Source of the DNA: Trichosporon coremiiforme
Taxonomy: Eukaryota > Basidiomycota > Tremellomycetes > Trichosporonales > Trichosporonaceae
DNA: 64,000 nucleotides
NCBI GenBank assembly: GCA_039545355.1
Contig: BCJJ01000003.1
Location: 1,178,001 to 1,242,000, forward strand
Reading direction: 5' to 3'
Of this stretch, positions 1-11,619 are shown piece by piece. The stretch's first letter is position 1. Each line of letters begins with the position of its first letter. The notes under the pieces were generated by a model. The model saw only the letters and a program-made list of their open reading frames with translations, was not told the origin of the DNA and made no database searches. The position numbers and the translations under genes were made by a program.

Positions 1-2
1 CT

Positions 3-212
3 ATCATTATCGTACCCGACAAGCCTGCAACGCCGACAGCGTCGAAAATGAGTGCGACAGTCACTGGCGACTTCAGAGGCCAATTTAATGCCGAGATCTC
101 ACCCCAGACGGCAGCTTGGAACGGGTTGCAATTCTCCGTGCCCAAGACCGTTCACGAATACCACGCCAGCCGCAAGTTCCGCGCACGCAGCCGGCGTCGT
201 CTTGGCCACTAA
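3..212 (+). CDS. 3' end of an unidentified ORF (partial)
   Basis: An open frame enters from the left edge and runs about 69 codons to a TAA at 210-212. The translation has balanced composition (for example VTGDFRGQFNAEIS, then a basic tail ending RRRLGH) and reads more like a real C-terminus than noise, but I do not recognise a family. There is no start codon that must be used inside the window, so the 5' part would lie outside. It could also be a chance ORF or a decayed exon, because the next 1.6 kb also contains broken coding-like pieces on the same strand. Confidence 0.25.
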   Translation: MIIVPDKPATPTASKMSATVTGDFRGQFNAEISPQTAAWNGLQFSVPKTVHEYHASRKFRARSRRRLGH

Positions 213-2290
213 TGGTAAGCTCGTTCGTACGGCGAGCGGTGAGTCAAGTGTCGAAATGAATTAGGAAGGAATGTCGAAATTTGCGACGGCAGGGCCGCCG
301 CTCAGTTTCCTGTCTTCAAAAGAAATAAGAACAGCAATAGGGTATGCAAGTAATCGTGATCCGAATGTGTCGCCCAAAGGCCAGATGCTGGGCAGCTATG
401 CTTGACGCACAAGTGCACTGATGTGAAGTGAAACTCAAGGGGTGGAGGTAATGCCAACGTTGAAACAGTCCCCTGGAGTGATAGCGAATGACGTCAAACC
501 ATTGCAGGCGGAGCCTGTCATGCCGCCAAACCAATGTGGAAGGTGGCACAGGCGAGTCTTTTCGTATAAGATGACGCTGGGAAGCCGAGATCCTCTTGTT
601 GAAGGAGGCTGCTCTGTAAATCGGGGAGATACGGGAGACAGCAAGGGTACTTCTCAGTGGGGCTCTGGCTTAGCGGCCATGTCGAGTCGGCCAGGCCTGC
701 TGGACGAGTGGTGCGGATTCTACCCCCGAGCTGCAACGCTCGGACGACGTACAGCACATACGCAGTAATCTGCCCATGTACTTATAAGCCCGTAGGACAT
801 GAATAGTTGGTTTATAATGGCCGCCAGGAGATTGACCCGACAGGACAGCCGCCGCAATGTGAATCCCATCTCTCTTCGTCCTCTTGAACGCTTGGCGTGA
901 GTGCAACCTTCCAACGGAGAAGAGCCCCAGCTGAGGCAGTAGTTATCACAACTCTCGTTATCGATCCCAACGTACGACACTCTGAGTCCGTGACACGGAT
1001 CGCAAAGGTTGATTTGGAAGATATCACACCTCCAACTACACTCTTCCCCAAAGGGCGGAAGTCGAACACCGAGTCTAAGCTTAAGCCCGAGAAGGAGGAG
1101 ACGCGGCCTGATCGAAAGAAAAAGAAAGGACACAAGCTGTTCCGAAGGGGTGGGGCTCTCCCTCTGGGCTACGGGTGTTCTGCAAGATCCCGTGCCTCAC
1201 TATTGGCTACCAGCTGGTCTTACAGCTGTCCTTGAGACTCCGAACGGACTGCAATACGTCAAAGACCTCTTTGACACATCTGGTACAGATGTAAATGTCC
1301 GACTGCCCGGAATGTCAAGCTCAGGTGGATCTTCGGATTCAGGACTTCTTCTTGCTGCACCATCACTCGCGAAGAGTCTGAGGATACTGTCGTCAAGGAT
1401 GGGAACAGCGCCGGTGGCATGTTGAAGGTTGATGGTGCCCTGTGGGTTCGAGTGGTCATCTCAGTCGATGAAGTCAATCTGACAGTTCCAAGATGGGTTC
1501 AGTACCTCTTCAAGGCAGTATAGATGTCAGGCGACATGGATCTGGCCTGGGAAAGGTGAGTTGAACATCTTCGTTTGGGGTTAACATGCCCAAGGGCCAC
1601 CGGGTCTCGCTCAATTGCGATGTCCAGACCTGGGAGGTGGAGACAACGCCTCTCGAAGAGCTCAAGAGCTCGTTGCTCAGTGCATACTCGCAAGGCAAGG
1701 CTATGTAGTGGGATCCAAGCCTAAACATAAGGTTCCGGAGAGGTTCAAGAATGCTGTGGAGCTAGGTATAAGGAGGTTCTTCTGGCCGTCTCATGTCTAT
1801 GCCGTGGAAAAGGTCACTGATACTGAGTGAGTGACCTCCTATCGACTTGAGATGTATGTCCCTCGGCGGATTGTCACTGCTTTGCATTTCGTCTTGATGA
1901 GGTGCAGCGCGAAGCCCAGCGCTACGCAAGAGATCGGACGTGTAACAGTGAAAGACTGACTGGCACAGAGTGTTTTTCCGGAACCCCCGCAACAACCTGA
2001 TCATGCATTCCCTGTTCTGGCATGAAATGCCAGACGTCCTTCGAAAAGTGGCTACTGCGAGCGTTCCAATGGCGCTGCAGCTAGCTGCAGGTGCCGTGTG
2101 AAACGTGTGATGATGATGATGATGAAAATGCGAGTGCGCAAAAGACATACGTAGTAGTAGTGTTGTGTTATGAGAGAGGAATAGTACAAGAATGGAGGAA
2201 GTGAGGAGCATGAGGAGGGAAGGTGTGTCTAGCCCAGATATGATTGTTGTCTTCGTGTATTGTCGTTGTGTTCGTAGTGGGAGAGGTGTC
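213..2290. other. intergenic / low-information stretch
   Basis: Apart from the coding-like remnants described separately, I see no gene here. A short (TGA)n/(GAT)n microsatellite lies at about 2108-2125 with a small TAG repeat near 2152-2160. The right end is the 3' flank of the minus-strand Ser/Pro-rich gene, whose stop codon is at 2291. Confidence 0.4.
897..1828 (+). pseudogene. coding-like remnants, family unknown
   Basis: Several short open stretches on the plus strand look protein-like but do not join into one gene: a Lys/Glu-rich piece around 990-1140, a piece around 1240-1330 containing GLQYVKDLFDTSG, a piece around 1375-1528 containing GALWVRVVISVDEVNL, and two overlapping frames between 1590 and 1828. 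Stops separate them and no convincing GT-AG introns in matching phase were found. They may be an eroded gene or several small exons that I could not connect. No function is proposed. Confidence 0.2.
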
Positions 2291-5200
2291 TCAGCTCGCG
2301 TTCGCGTGACTGGACCGACGCGCGCGAGGCGTCTGCTCGTTCAGCTCGTACCGCGACCCGCGCCACGCCGACACGGGGCCTCCGGCTTCGCTCAAGGCCA
2401 TGCCACTAGCACGACGTTGTTGGCGCCGGGGAGGTGTTGCAATGTCACCAGTGGCCACGCTCTGGGGGCGGACGGAACCGTCGTCCAGGTGGCGAGAGCG
2501 GCGGTTCGGCGAGCCACCGCTGCCACCGTGGCCGGCGACGGGCTCGGTTGCGAACGGCGCCTGGACAGGCGGACCGAATTCGCCTCCGAAGACAGACTGG
2601 GCCGGCGGTGCGTACGAGTACATGCCTCCGCCCATGCCCATACCGTGCATACCCGTCATGCCGCTCGCAGAGCTCATGCCGCTGCTCATGCCAGCCTGCG
2701 GGAAGGGCATGGCCGGCATGCCGTACCCGTAACCTCCGTACATGTTGAACATGGCCGAAGGCGGTACAGGCATGGAGGCCATGCCGGCGGGGAAGGCGCC
2801 GTACGAGTAGCCCATCGGCATATGGCCCATCATCGGGTTGTTGCCGGGTAGCGTCTGCGCGTTGGACACATTGGAAGCACGCTCCCATGCGTCATCGAAG
2901 TGGGCCTGCGCAGCCGCCATCCACTGCTGGTAGAACTGCTGCTTGCTCATCATAGCTCTGTTTACGTCAGCCGAGACACTGTCATTCGATACGTACGCTT
3001 GAGCCTGGGCGGCATAAGCAGGGTCCATGCTAGGGAACTGCGGAACGGCACCATTGGCAGCATTCATCCAGTCGAACTGGCTGGCAGGGCGAACGCGAGC
3101 CTCATTGGCGTCACTGGACGCACGCAGACGAGCGTCCGCGCCCCAAGATCGACGGTTGTCGGTGTTAGATCGGGGCGTCGAGGGCTGCTGCATGGACGAG
3201 TCACCAGTGAGCGCCGATTGCGACGAAGCGGGTGAGGCCGAGTGTCGGGCGTCGTGGTTGAGCGCAGCCAGCGGGCCACCTGTCGGAGGGGACGTCTGGT
3301 GATGCGATGAACGAACGCCTCCAGGCATCGCACGGAGCCTGTCGCTGCTAACCACACGGTGCACCCTCGCGCGCGATCCGGGGCGAGAGGGAGGTCGAGA
3401 GGGCTGCTCCGAACCTGTCGGGGACGAGTCCGAGAGAGACCACTTGGACGAACTCTTGGTCAGGCCCGTGTTGCGAGGTGTGGCAGTCGTGTGCGAGCTA
3501 GCCGACACATGAGACGACGAGACACTTCGGCCGCCGTTGGGCCGCGTCGAGTGTGGCTGACCGGATGACGGACCGTTAGGTACCGACTGCTTGGTAACAC
3601 CCGTGTCCACTCGCAGGTCCTGACGAGATCCGGGACGGTTCATCGTAGGGCGCATGTCCCCACGAGATGGCGGTCGCTGTTCCTGTTGGCGTGAGTCCGG
3701 GCGCAACTCCTGGCGAGATGAAGCCCTAGCGCGAATCTGACGAAGAGGCTCGTCAGGTTCAGAGTCATCCGCCGAGGGGGCAGGGGCCGGTGCAGGGCTC
3801 GCCGACATCAAGTCAGTGCGTGACGGGTGCTTCATTGCCGACTTCAGCGGTCGAGGAGCAGCAATGACGGGCGAAGACTTCTTGATGTCGTCCTCGTCCT
3901 CCGAGCTCGTGTCCCATCCGACGGCTTCCTTGCGAGTTCGGACCTTCTCGGGTTGCTTGCGTGAGGGTCGACCGAAACTCGAGTGCGGCATGGTCGGTGG
4001 CGGCGCCGGCGGAGCAGTCATCGGAGGGGGTACGCGCACGGGCGAAGCAGTGCGGTCGCTAGCGGGGGACTGGGGCAACACGCGCTTCTCGGGCGAGTCC
4101 GGAACTGGCGGAATGAACAGCTTGTTNGGGTCCTCTCCCTTCATGATGGCCATCGGCGAAGGAACGACGCTCGAGACCGCAGAAGTGACCGAATTCAGAC
4201 GGTCGTAGATGCTCATACGGTTGCTCTCGGAGGCAGTGCGCTGGCGCTCGCCCATGCCGATTGGCGGCGGCCCATTGCCGATGGCCGCGATGATTGAAGG
4301 GTCGAAGGCTTCCTCCTTGTCATTGTCCGCGTTCGGGGTTCCCGTCCAGAGACCAGAGATGCGACGGAGGGGCTCATCAAGGACAGCAGAGAGGCCAGGC
4401 GATAGGGTCGTGCTTCGGCTGGGCGGTCGGGATCCGCGTATGGGCCCATCGGGGATCTCGTCGGGGCGAGGCGGCAACTTGATCCCTTCCAGCTCATCCG
4501 GGGCGTCGCTCAAGCCTGACGCAAACGTGGGCCCGACAGGAGACATGGACTGGCTGAGAGCGTTCGCAACGGCGTTGGCCGGCATCGTGTGAGGCTCAGG
4601 AGCCGGGGGCAGCCCCTTCCGAATGTTCTTTAACGAGTCGCGTCTGCGTGGCCCACGGATCGGTTCCCTCAGACCTGTCGGGGTCGTGGGGGAAGCCGCC
4701 GTCGATGCCTCGCTGGCAGTCGGCGAGTCGGGCCATGTCCGCTCGTTTTTCGCCCTCGCCAGGTTCGGGTCATTGCTGCTCCGACGAGGCTTCCCTGCAT
4801 CGTTGGCGGCGTCGTTAGCACCGAGCAAGAATACGGACTGAGGACGAGATAACGGGCTCGACGAAGGCAGCTTGCGCTCCTTGTCGGCCATTGGGGAGAC
4901 CGAGGGCATAAGACGAGACATGCTTGGCGAGGGTGACGGCGCGTCGCTTCCCAGAGAGATCGCGGAAGAGTTGCGGTGAATCGCCGCCTCAGCCCGGAGC
5001 TGGGCTCTGCTCATGGACAGGGGCATATCATCGTCGTTTCCGTCGGCCGCGTCGGCGAGCATACTGGAGCTCGGTCGTCGGATGTTCTTCCTGAACTCAG
5101 CAATGCTGACACGGTTCTGCTGAGAGCCGGAAGACCCAGCAGCGCTGGGCAGACGTGGTCTGGGCGGGGGAGCCGTGAGGGGCGTGGTGTATGTGGGCGG

Positions 5201-6686
5201 CGCTTCGTGGCGTGGGGAGGGACCAGCAGACGGCGAATTGCCGCCCGATGACGGCGGAGCGTCGCTCGACCTCGATAAGTTGAAGTACTGATCCAGCTTG
5301 CTGTCGGCGCCGGACGCACCCGATATGTGACGGAACGACTTGAGCTGGAAGCTACCGTCGTCGGTGCCGGCAACCTGATCGAGTGGTAACGAAGACCTCG
5401 AGGTCGTGCGTCCGAAGGGGTTGTGGAACAGGTTCGAGGACGGGCGGCGCAAAGCCGCCGCCGCCTGGTCTCCTGTCTGCGATGACGAGCGACGAGGCTT
5501 CGGAGGCGAAGAAGGGGGCTGCAAGAATATCAGCATTCCACAAGGCCAAGAGCAACAAGACAGAGGCATGGTCGACAGGAGTGGAGAGAGTGCAAGTTGC
5601 GGATTAATGACTCACAACGCTATCCGCCGCATCGCTTACTCTTGAGCGTGACGACTTGCGCCCTCGCGTCCACATTTTGCTGCGTTTCTCCTCATCTGGC
5701 GGGTCTCGCGGGTCCCCTTGATGTGACGACCTTGATTCCAGCTCTTCCGTCGTGTCCACGAGTGTGGGTGATAAGACAAGAGGCGCAGCTGGAACATTAG
5801 TCGTCGAAGAAGGGTTCCGGGAAGAGAAAGCAGTNGTGATCTTCTTCACGGGAGAGGTGCGTGCCGCCGCTGATGTCGTTGACTCGGGGTCTCCCCGCAG
5901 ATCGGAGCGCATTGGTCGCTGCGGTGGCGCAGAAGGCTGACCGTTCGCGTTTTGCAGAGGAAGGGTGTCACCCAGCCCTCCCCAGTCGTCCTCGAAACCA
6001 AGCTTACCGAGAATGCCGCCCTCTTGCTTCCACTCTAGGGACGACCGGCTCCCTCCCGTGAACGTGGAGTCGATGGAGATGACGGTCGCCTGAGACGGAG
6101 AGCGGTGGTGGACATTGATTCCAGCGTAGCTATTGCTGCTGGCATGCGATCTGGGAGACACGGTTAAGCCAGGGCGAGAGTGGACGGACATGCTAGGTGG
6201 TGGGAGGCGGGAATGCGGCCGCGGGCCATAGCTCTGTCGTGAGGGCGTCTTCGGGGACGGGGAGTCGTAAGAAGAGGTAGCGATGGTCGGGATATTTGTT
6301 GGATCCGGTGTATAGCGCCCATTCTGCGAGTGGAGGGAAGTTGATGACGGGGTCGGGAATCCGGGACGTGGAGGAGGGGCTGAGAGGTCATCGTACCCGC
6401 GGTCGATGATCGGCTGCTCGCTACTCTTCTTCCTCGAGCTCCACGACAGCTTTCCACCGGTCCGCTGCGGCTGCAGTGGTGCCGGAGTGGTCGGACTGCT
6501 CGGAGCGGTGCTCGCGGTGGAGGCACGAGGTTGCCCATTAAGTAAGTTCAGAGACGGCGTACGCCTAACGAACTTTGGCCCCGAAGGTTGCTGGTTCTTA
6601 GCAGTATCAACGGGGGGCTTTTGGTCCGGTTGAGCCCCACTCGCAGAGGAACTCGTCCCCGTTCGGAAACGGCGAAAGATGCCCAT
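2291..6686 (-). CDS. very long Ser/Pro-rich disordered protein, function unknown
   Basis: Two exons, 6686-5616 and 5518-2291, give about 1,432 aa. The 97-nt intron has GTGAGT at its donor, a CTGAT branch-like element and TTGCAG at its acceptor, and both exons are in phase 0. The N-terminus is MGIFRRFRTG. Most of the chain is Ser/Pro/Arg-rich and predicted disordered. Islands of more ordered character are GGILGKLGFEDDWGG (exon 1) and SKQQFYQQWMAAAQAHF near the C-terminus, followed by a Met/Gly/Tyr-rich prion-like tail. No catalytic domain was seen. The 1092-aa open frame that appears to start in exon 2 begins inside the intron and is not the true start; the 375-aa frame upstream is exon 1. The longer exon-1 frame starts at a TTG, so I chose the first ATG, at 6686. 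Two N bases (4127, 5835) fall at third codon positions. Confidence 0.75.
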
Positions 6687-8587
6687 TGGCGTGCGCGAGG
6701 GGAGGAGGGAGGTTGGTGAGCTACTGCTCAAGCAAACCCTTCAAAGGGGTGTAAGGGGTGGTTATAATGTCCAATGCTGAAATGGGCGGTTTCGTCCGGG
6801 AAGGAGTGAGAGGAAGAGAGTGTGTGTGAGCGTGACAAAGGGGTGGGTGGTTTCTAAGGGGTAGTCGGGGTTGATTGAAGATAAAATGAGCGACGGTTGT
6901 GTGAGTGCGAGGTACGACGTTGGGAAAGGAGCGAGCTTGTGACCAATGCAGTGCAAAGGCTGGGATTGCCGTAGACCAGACCAAACCGCTTGTAGCTTGT
7001 AGGCTCGTGAGCGTCCTGTCCGACCTCGGTGTGCGCAGTGCGGGAACGAGCGAGCGAAGGGCGGAGGCGTATTATAAAGGCGGGCCTAAAGATTGCGAGC
7101 GGTAGGGTGTGCGCTGTGCGTTGCGTGCCGAGTGCTTTGCGCTGGTCGGAGAAGAATCGACGCGTGAAGGATATGAGTTGCGACGTTGTGGTTGAAGAGT
7201 AAGTAAAGAGACAATAATAGGATTGGGATTATAGTATGGCTGTCTGGCGGCGGGAGGGACAAGAGGGGGCGAGGGTCGAGGGTGATCGAGAACGAAAGAT
7301 GGGTGGGAGGGAGGTGGAGAGAGTCCAAGACTAGTAGCAAAGGAGCAAATGAGGGTTGGAGGTGAGGATTGGATGCAGTGCGAAGATTGCAAGAAGATCA
7401 GGGGTATGATGGCATGTCTGAGTGCTTGACAGGATCCCCACCGGCACTGGCGGCACTGGCGGTCGCTGCAGCGGTATTGTCTCGCTGTCTCATGTTAATA
7501 CTGGGCCGCGAGATTCCAGGCAGCGCTTTGAAGTGCCAGTCCAGTGGCCAGTGGCCGTGCCGTGCGCTGAGCTAAATGCCGTCACTGGCCGCCTACCGCT
7601 GCACCCGCTAGGATCCTGGGAGCACGCGGCGCTGGCCCGCCCGCCGCGCGAGCAGGTACAGTGCTGCGCTGCAGCGCAACACTTCGGTGGGCCCTGGCCC
7701 TAGATTTTCGCCGGCTGACCTGACTGGCTGGGTGCTCCTTACTTTCACCTCAGCCCTTCACTTGTTTCATCCTGGCCGCATCGAGCTAGACATGTGCATG
7801 CATGCTTCTTTCCAAGTCATTTCCTGGCTGCGCTATGTGCTGGCGTACTGCATTCGAATGTGACTACTGCCAAAAGAGCACTCTTAGTCTCCCCGGCCTC
7901 GTTCCCCGGCTGGCACGACTAGGGCGCTGGGCGTTCTTTCGCTGGGCTGGGTGATTGACATCCCCTGGGCCGTTCACATTAGCTCAGAGGCTTCAGGGAA
8001 GAAGCGACTCGAGGGACGGGATCCCATGCCGTGTCCAAGCTTTGCTGGGCTAGAGCTCGGCTCCCGCTTGTTTTTCTGTGCATACCGGGCGTTCACTGCT
8101 GCGACACTTCCCACCGTTCTGGGAAGGGGGGTCACGGGGAAGGGCAGCAGACAATGCGTGCGCTGCAGACATACGAGACAGGAACGATGCAAGGGGTGCC
8201 CTAACCCCTGGTCTCGACATGGAGGTCTCGATGCATCAGCGATCGCCTATCGTTCACCGGCCTGCGGGACCCCGCAAGGGCGGTGCTATCTCTTCAATTC
8301 ACTCGATGCATCGATGCAAGCGTGCCAAAAGTAAATCAGACTTGCCTAATCAACTTTAATAGTCTACTCGGAGCGACGTGTCTACTCATGATTTCGTGAT
8401 TTTCGCCACCCGATAGTCTGTTGAAAACGGGTGGTAACTGCCGCGACCTCCACCGCGATCCACCGGCCCGAACAGCCTCGGGCCTCCACCGCCAAGGCCG
8501 CCCAGGAATGCGCGGACTGTCAGCGCACGCCACTGACAATCGGCGACGTCAGTCTTCCACCGGATACTCTCACCTTCCTCATCAATC
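6687..8587. promoter_or_regulatory. divergent intergenic region (Ser/Pro-rich gene / HUA1)
   Basis: 1.9 kb lies between two divergent start codons. On the minus strand there is a TATA-like TTTATAAT at about 7072-7079, roughly 390 bp upstream of the 6686 start, and long pyrimidine-rich tracts across about 7230-7340, as is common in fungal promoters and 5' leaders. The remainder (7400-8580) shows no ORF with coding character and no RNA gene that I could recognise. Confidence 0.4.
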
Positions 8588-9729
8588 ATGTCGACAGCTA
8601 ACCGACCTCAAAACAGCCATAACAATGACCTGAACGTCGATGTGCCGGACGAGGCCCCGCCGCCGTACTCTGCAGCGTCTGGCGACCAGACGATCCAGTC
8701 CGGCCCGCAGCGGATGGACTTCTCCGGCCCGCCGCCGCTGCCAGACCGCTTCCAGAACCCGGGCTACCAGTCGCCGTCTGGCCCGCCGCCGGCGCACCTG
8801 AATCAGACCCCGACCGGTGGGCAGAGCATCCCCGGCGTGGGAGTCGGATACGGAGGAGGACACGGTAGTGGGCAGCTGAGACCGCCGCCGAGTCACCCCG
8901 CGACGCAGGCTTATCGCCCTCCGCCGCAGCAGCCGTACTCCCCGCCGCCTGGCGCGCCCCCGCCTCCGCCGCCGAACCGGCCTGGCTCCTCCCAGTCGCA
9001 GGAACAGGACACGACGCCGACCGAACGACCTGTTCCTGGCAGACCGCTGCTGCACAAGGGCCAGCTGCTCGTGTATCCCAAGGCGTACTACTGCAGCAAG
9101 TGCGCGAACACAGGCTACAAGTGAGTGTCAGGTTGAGATCGCACAAATGGATCTGGACGCGCAGCCGGATCCGGGTGTATCTCGCCTCCCACACATCTTC
9201 CTCGACCCCTCCGTCTGATCTTGAGCTGGGTAATGTTCGTGGCAGCTAACAGCAGAAACGGCGACCCGGGACGACCGTGCAACAGCGACTGGAAGAAGTA
9301 CGGCAAGGATTTCTCCGGCGCTCTGGCGCACTCGTACGCGATCGCGCCCAAGCCGGGAACGAACGGGACGACGTCGGCTGCGACAAACTTCCAGCGCCCG
9401 CTGCCGCAGCGCCAGGCCGCTCCCCCGCCACAGCACTACGGTGGGGGCGGCTACGGTGGTGGCTACGGTGGAGGAGGGTACGGAGGCGGGTGGCAGCCGC
9501 AGTTCAGGCCGGCGTATGGGCCGCCGCCTGGCGCGCTGGTGTTGCAGCCTGGAGACCCGAGGATTGGAGGACAGTGAGTGCAACGAATGGGGTGGCGGTG
9601 CACCAACGAGATGAAACCAAGCTGACACGCAGACTGTGCCAGCGATGCGGGGGAAGTGGGACCGAGATCTTCTTCCTCTTCGATGATGGGCCGTGTCGCC
9701 AGTGTCGCGGAGTCGGACGTGTCTTCTAA
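8588..9729 (+). CDS. HUA1: Hua1-like Pro-rich protein with DnaJ-type zinc motifs
   Basis: Three exons, 8588-9120, 9256-9573 and 9633-9729, give 315 aa. The N-terminal ~150 residues are Pro-rich with a PPPY motif (EAPPPYSA), the kind bound by WW domains of Rsp5-type ubiquitin ligases. The second half carries CSKCANTGYK, a Gly/Tyr repeat segment (GGGGYGGGYGGG), then CQRCGGSG and CRQCRGVGRVF at the extreme C-terminus, like the zinc-binding repeats of DnaJ. This order matches yeast Hua1, a cytoplasmic protein tentatively linked to cortical actin patches and ubiquitin ligase adaptors. The first acceptor is a tandem CAGCAG (9250-9255), so an alternative protein with Asn-Arg in place of Lys is possible. 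Its 3' end converges on the GH128 gene 256 bp away. Confidence 0.85.
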
Positions 9730-9985
9730 CCAAATGCTTCATGCGTGTTGAGTGTTGCGATCGGGCTGCGCGGAGAAGAAAGTAGTACCATGTCAGACTA
9801 GACGAGAGCTGAAGGGTGTAGAGAGTGTTCAGTGAGTGTGCCGAGGCCTCTAGCTTAGTGGTCTCCAGTAAAGCTGACGCAACAGTATCACCGTCAAGAT
9901 GTATCATTGCATTATCCATTCACACTACAGCGTTCTAAACCTGCAGAGCGTTCCTGCTAACGATTTCACTCAAAGCGAGGAACGC

Positions 9986-11619
9986 TCATACAAACACGAG
10001 CGCAGCAAGGCGCAGTCCCACCAGCAGCCCTAGACTGACGCCCAGCCCGGCCTCCCCGCTCTCCTCAAGACTCCACGAATACTGCGGCGACTGGCTCGAG
10101 ACGTACAGCTCTCCTAGCGGAGAGAATGTTTGACTGTCCTTCAACAAAGCGAGTTCGGGATTCAGCGTGCCCTGGTTGTCAGCTGCATATTGACGACTGC
10201 CTAGCTGGACTGCCCTAGCACCCCCGAAGCTTCGTCAGAGCTGCATCGTCAGGCTTTCGGGCTGATTGGGACGGATCGAAACGCAGAAGAGGCACCGTGG
10301 AACCGTCTGAAAGAAAGCAGGCACTCCTTAGCTTTGTGAGGCACTCGAGTGCGCACTCCCCGAGTCCAACTCATCGACAACAAAACACTCCCGTAGCCCA
10401 GCAAAAGCTCACAACAGCGCCGCTCACAGCAGCCTCGCTCACAATGCCGAGGGAATCACGCTTCACCAGTTTCGCGGCGGTTCGCTCCACTCACCGCTCG
10501 CGGCAGACTCACCATGTCCCACTTCGCGCCGTACCAGTAATACCGCTCGACCCACTTGGTGCCGTCCATCCACGCAGTGACGGACTTCATGTAATTCCGG
10601 ACCTGCGTGCTGTCGACGTGCTCATCGTCCCGCGGGGGCCAGGACATGGGCGCAATCTCTGTCACTTGCACGGGCAGGTTGAAGGTCGTGTGCCACTGTG
10701 TCAGGGCGCTGAGGAGGGAAGCCGAGGAGGGGTTGTACTGATGTCAGCAACGGAGCAAGCGAGCGACCGAGCGGAGCGAGGTTGTGATTGCGAATGCCAG
10801 AGGGATTAAGGGAGTGAAGTGTAGGAGAGGAGGAGGGAGCTGGGATGCAGGTGAAAGAGGTGACAGCAAGGATACGAAGTCGCTTACAAAGTGGACAGCA
10901 AGGAAATCCCGATGACAACTCCCGTTACACTCGCGTCACCAGTCGAGCATCCAGCTCATACTCCACTCGCCCGTATTCACAGCTGGAGAGCCGACACGCC
11001 ATCCGTGGTCCTTGAGGGGCTCGATCGTCTTCTTCCAGACAGCAGCAACACGGGCCGGGGTACAGTTGGCCTGGTTGGCTTCGTTCGGTTCGTTGAACGT
11101 GAGGAGCTCCTTGTGCTTCAACAGTCTTGCCCTCTCTGGGCATCAGTTGGTCACATGCGAACAACTGCGGTGAGAAGCAGACTCACGATCGCTACCGGCT
11201 ATGGCCCACTCGGCAGACATTCTTGCCTGGAGCTCGTCAACGTGTGCATCACTGCAACCCCAGAGCTGGGGGACGAAGCCGGGTCCATTTTCGGACACAT
11301 TGTAACCATAAGGACCGTAGGTGTAGTAACTCCCCAGAGTGTTGAAGGGGGCAAGGGAGCCACTGCCGCGCAACTGCCAGGCGACGCCGCGCTTACGTGC
11401 GTTTTGGCGGTAGACGTCGTCGTTGTTCCGCTTGCTGAGGGCGGTCTGGCCGACATCGATACCGCCGGAACCGTCGAGCGTTACCGGGTTGTTGGGGGCG
11501 AGGATGGACAGAGAGAAAGAAGCAGATGAAGAAGCGAGGGAGGTGTCCACTGGCGAGACGGGCGAAGACGACACCGACTGCGCCATCGCTGCGATCATGA
11601 GAAGTCGAGAAACCAGCAT
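9986..11619 (-). CDS. GH128-type beta-glucanase, GPI-anchored, with in-frame TGA
   Basis: Four exons, 11619-11187, 11135-10888, 10737-10513 and 10204-9986, would give 374 aa. Residues 1-20 form a signal peptide (MLVSRLLMIAAMAQSVSSS). The glycosyl-hydrolase catalytic core (Asl1/GH128 type) has LLTFNEPNEANQ, with Glu160 the likely acid/base, and VTEIAPMSWPP, with Glu254 the likely nucleophile. The C-terminus ends in a hydrophobic GPI-type tail (GVSLGLLVGLRLAALVFV). Such enzymes act on fungal cell-wall beta-1,3-glucan. Codon 211 (10938-10936) is TGA in the middle of conserved sequence: MSWMLDW, stop, then RECNGSCHRDFLAVHF in the same frame. This is a nonsense mutation, a base error or readthrough; the rest of the gene is intact. 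The last intron (308 nt) has less certain borders. Confidence 0.75.

Noticed and set aside
5520..5569. ATG-like start at 5569 giving a 1092-aa protein
   Set aside because: It lies inside the 97-nt intron; the splice joins exon 1 in phase 0, and the sequence CCSWPCGMLIF is intron translation.
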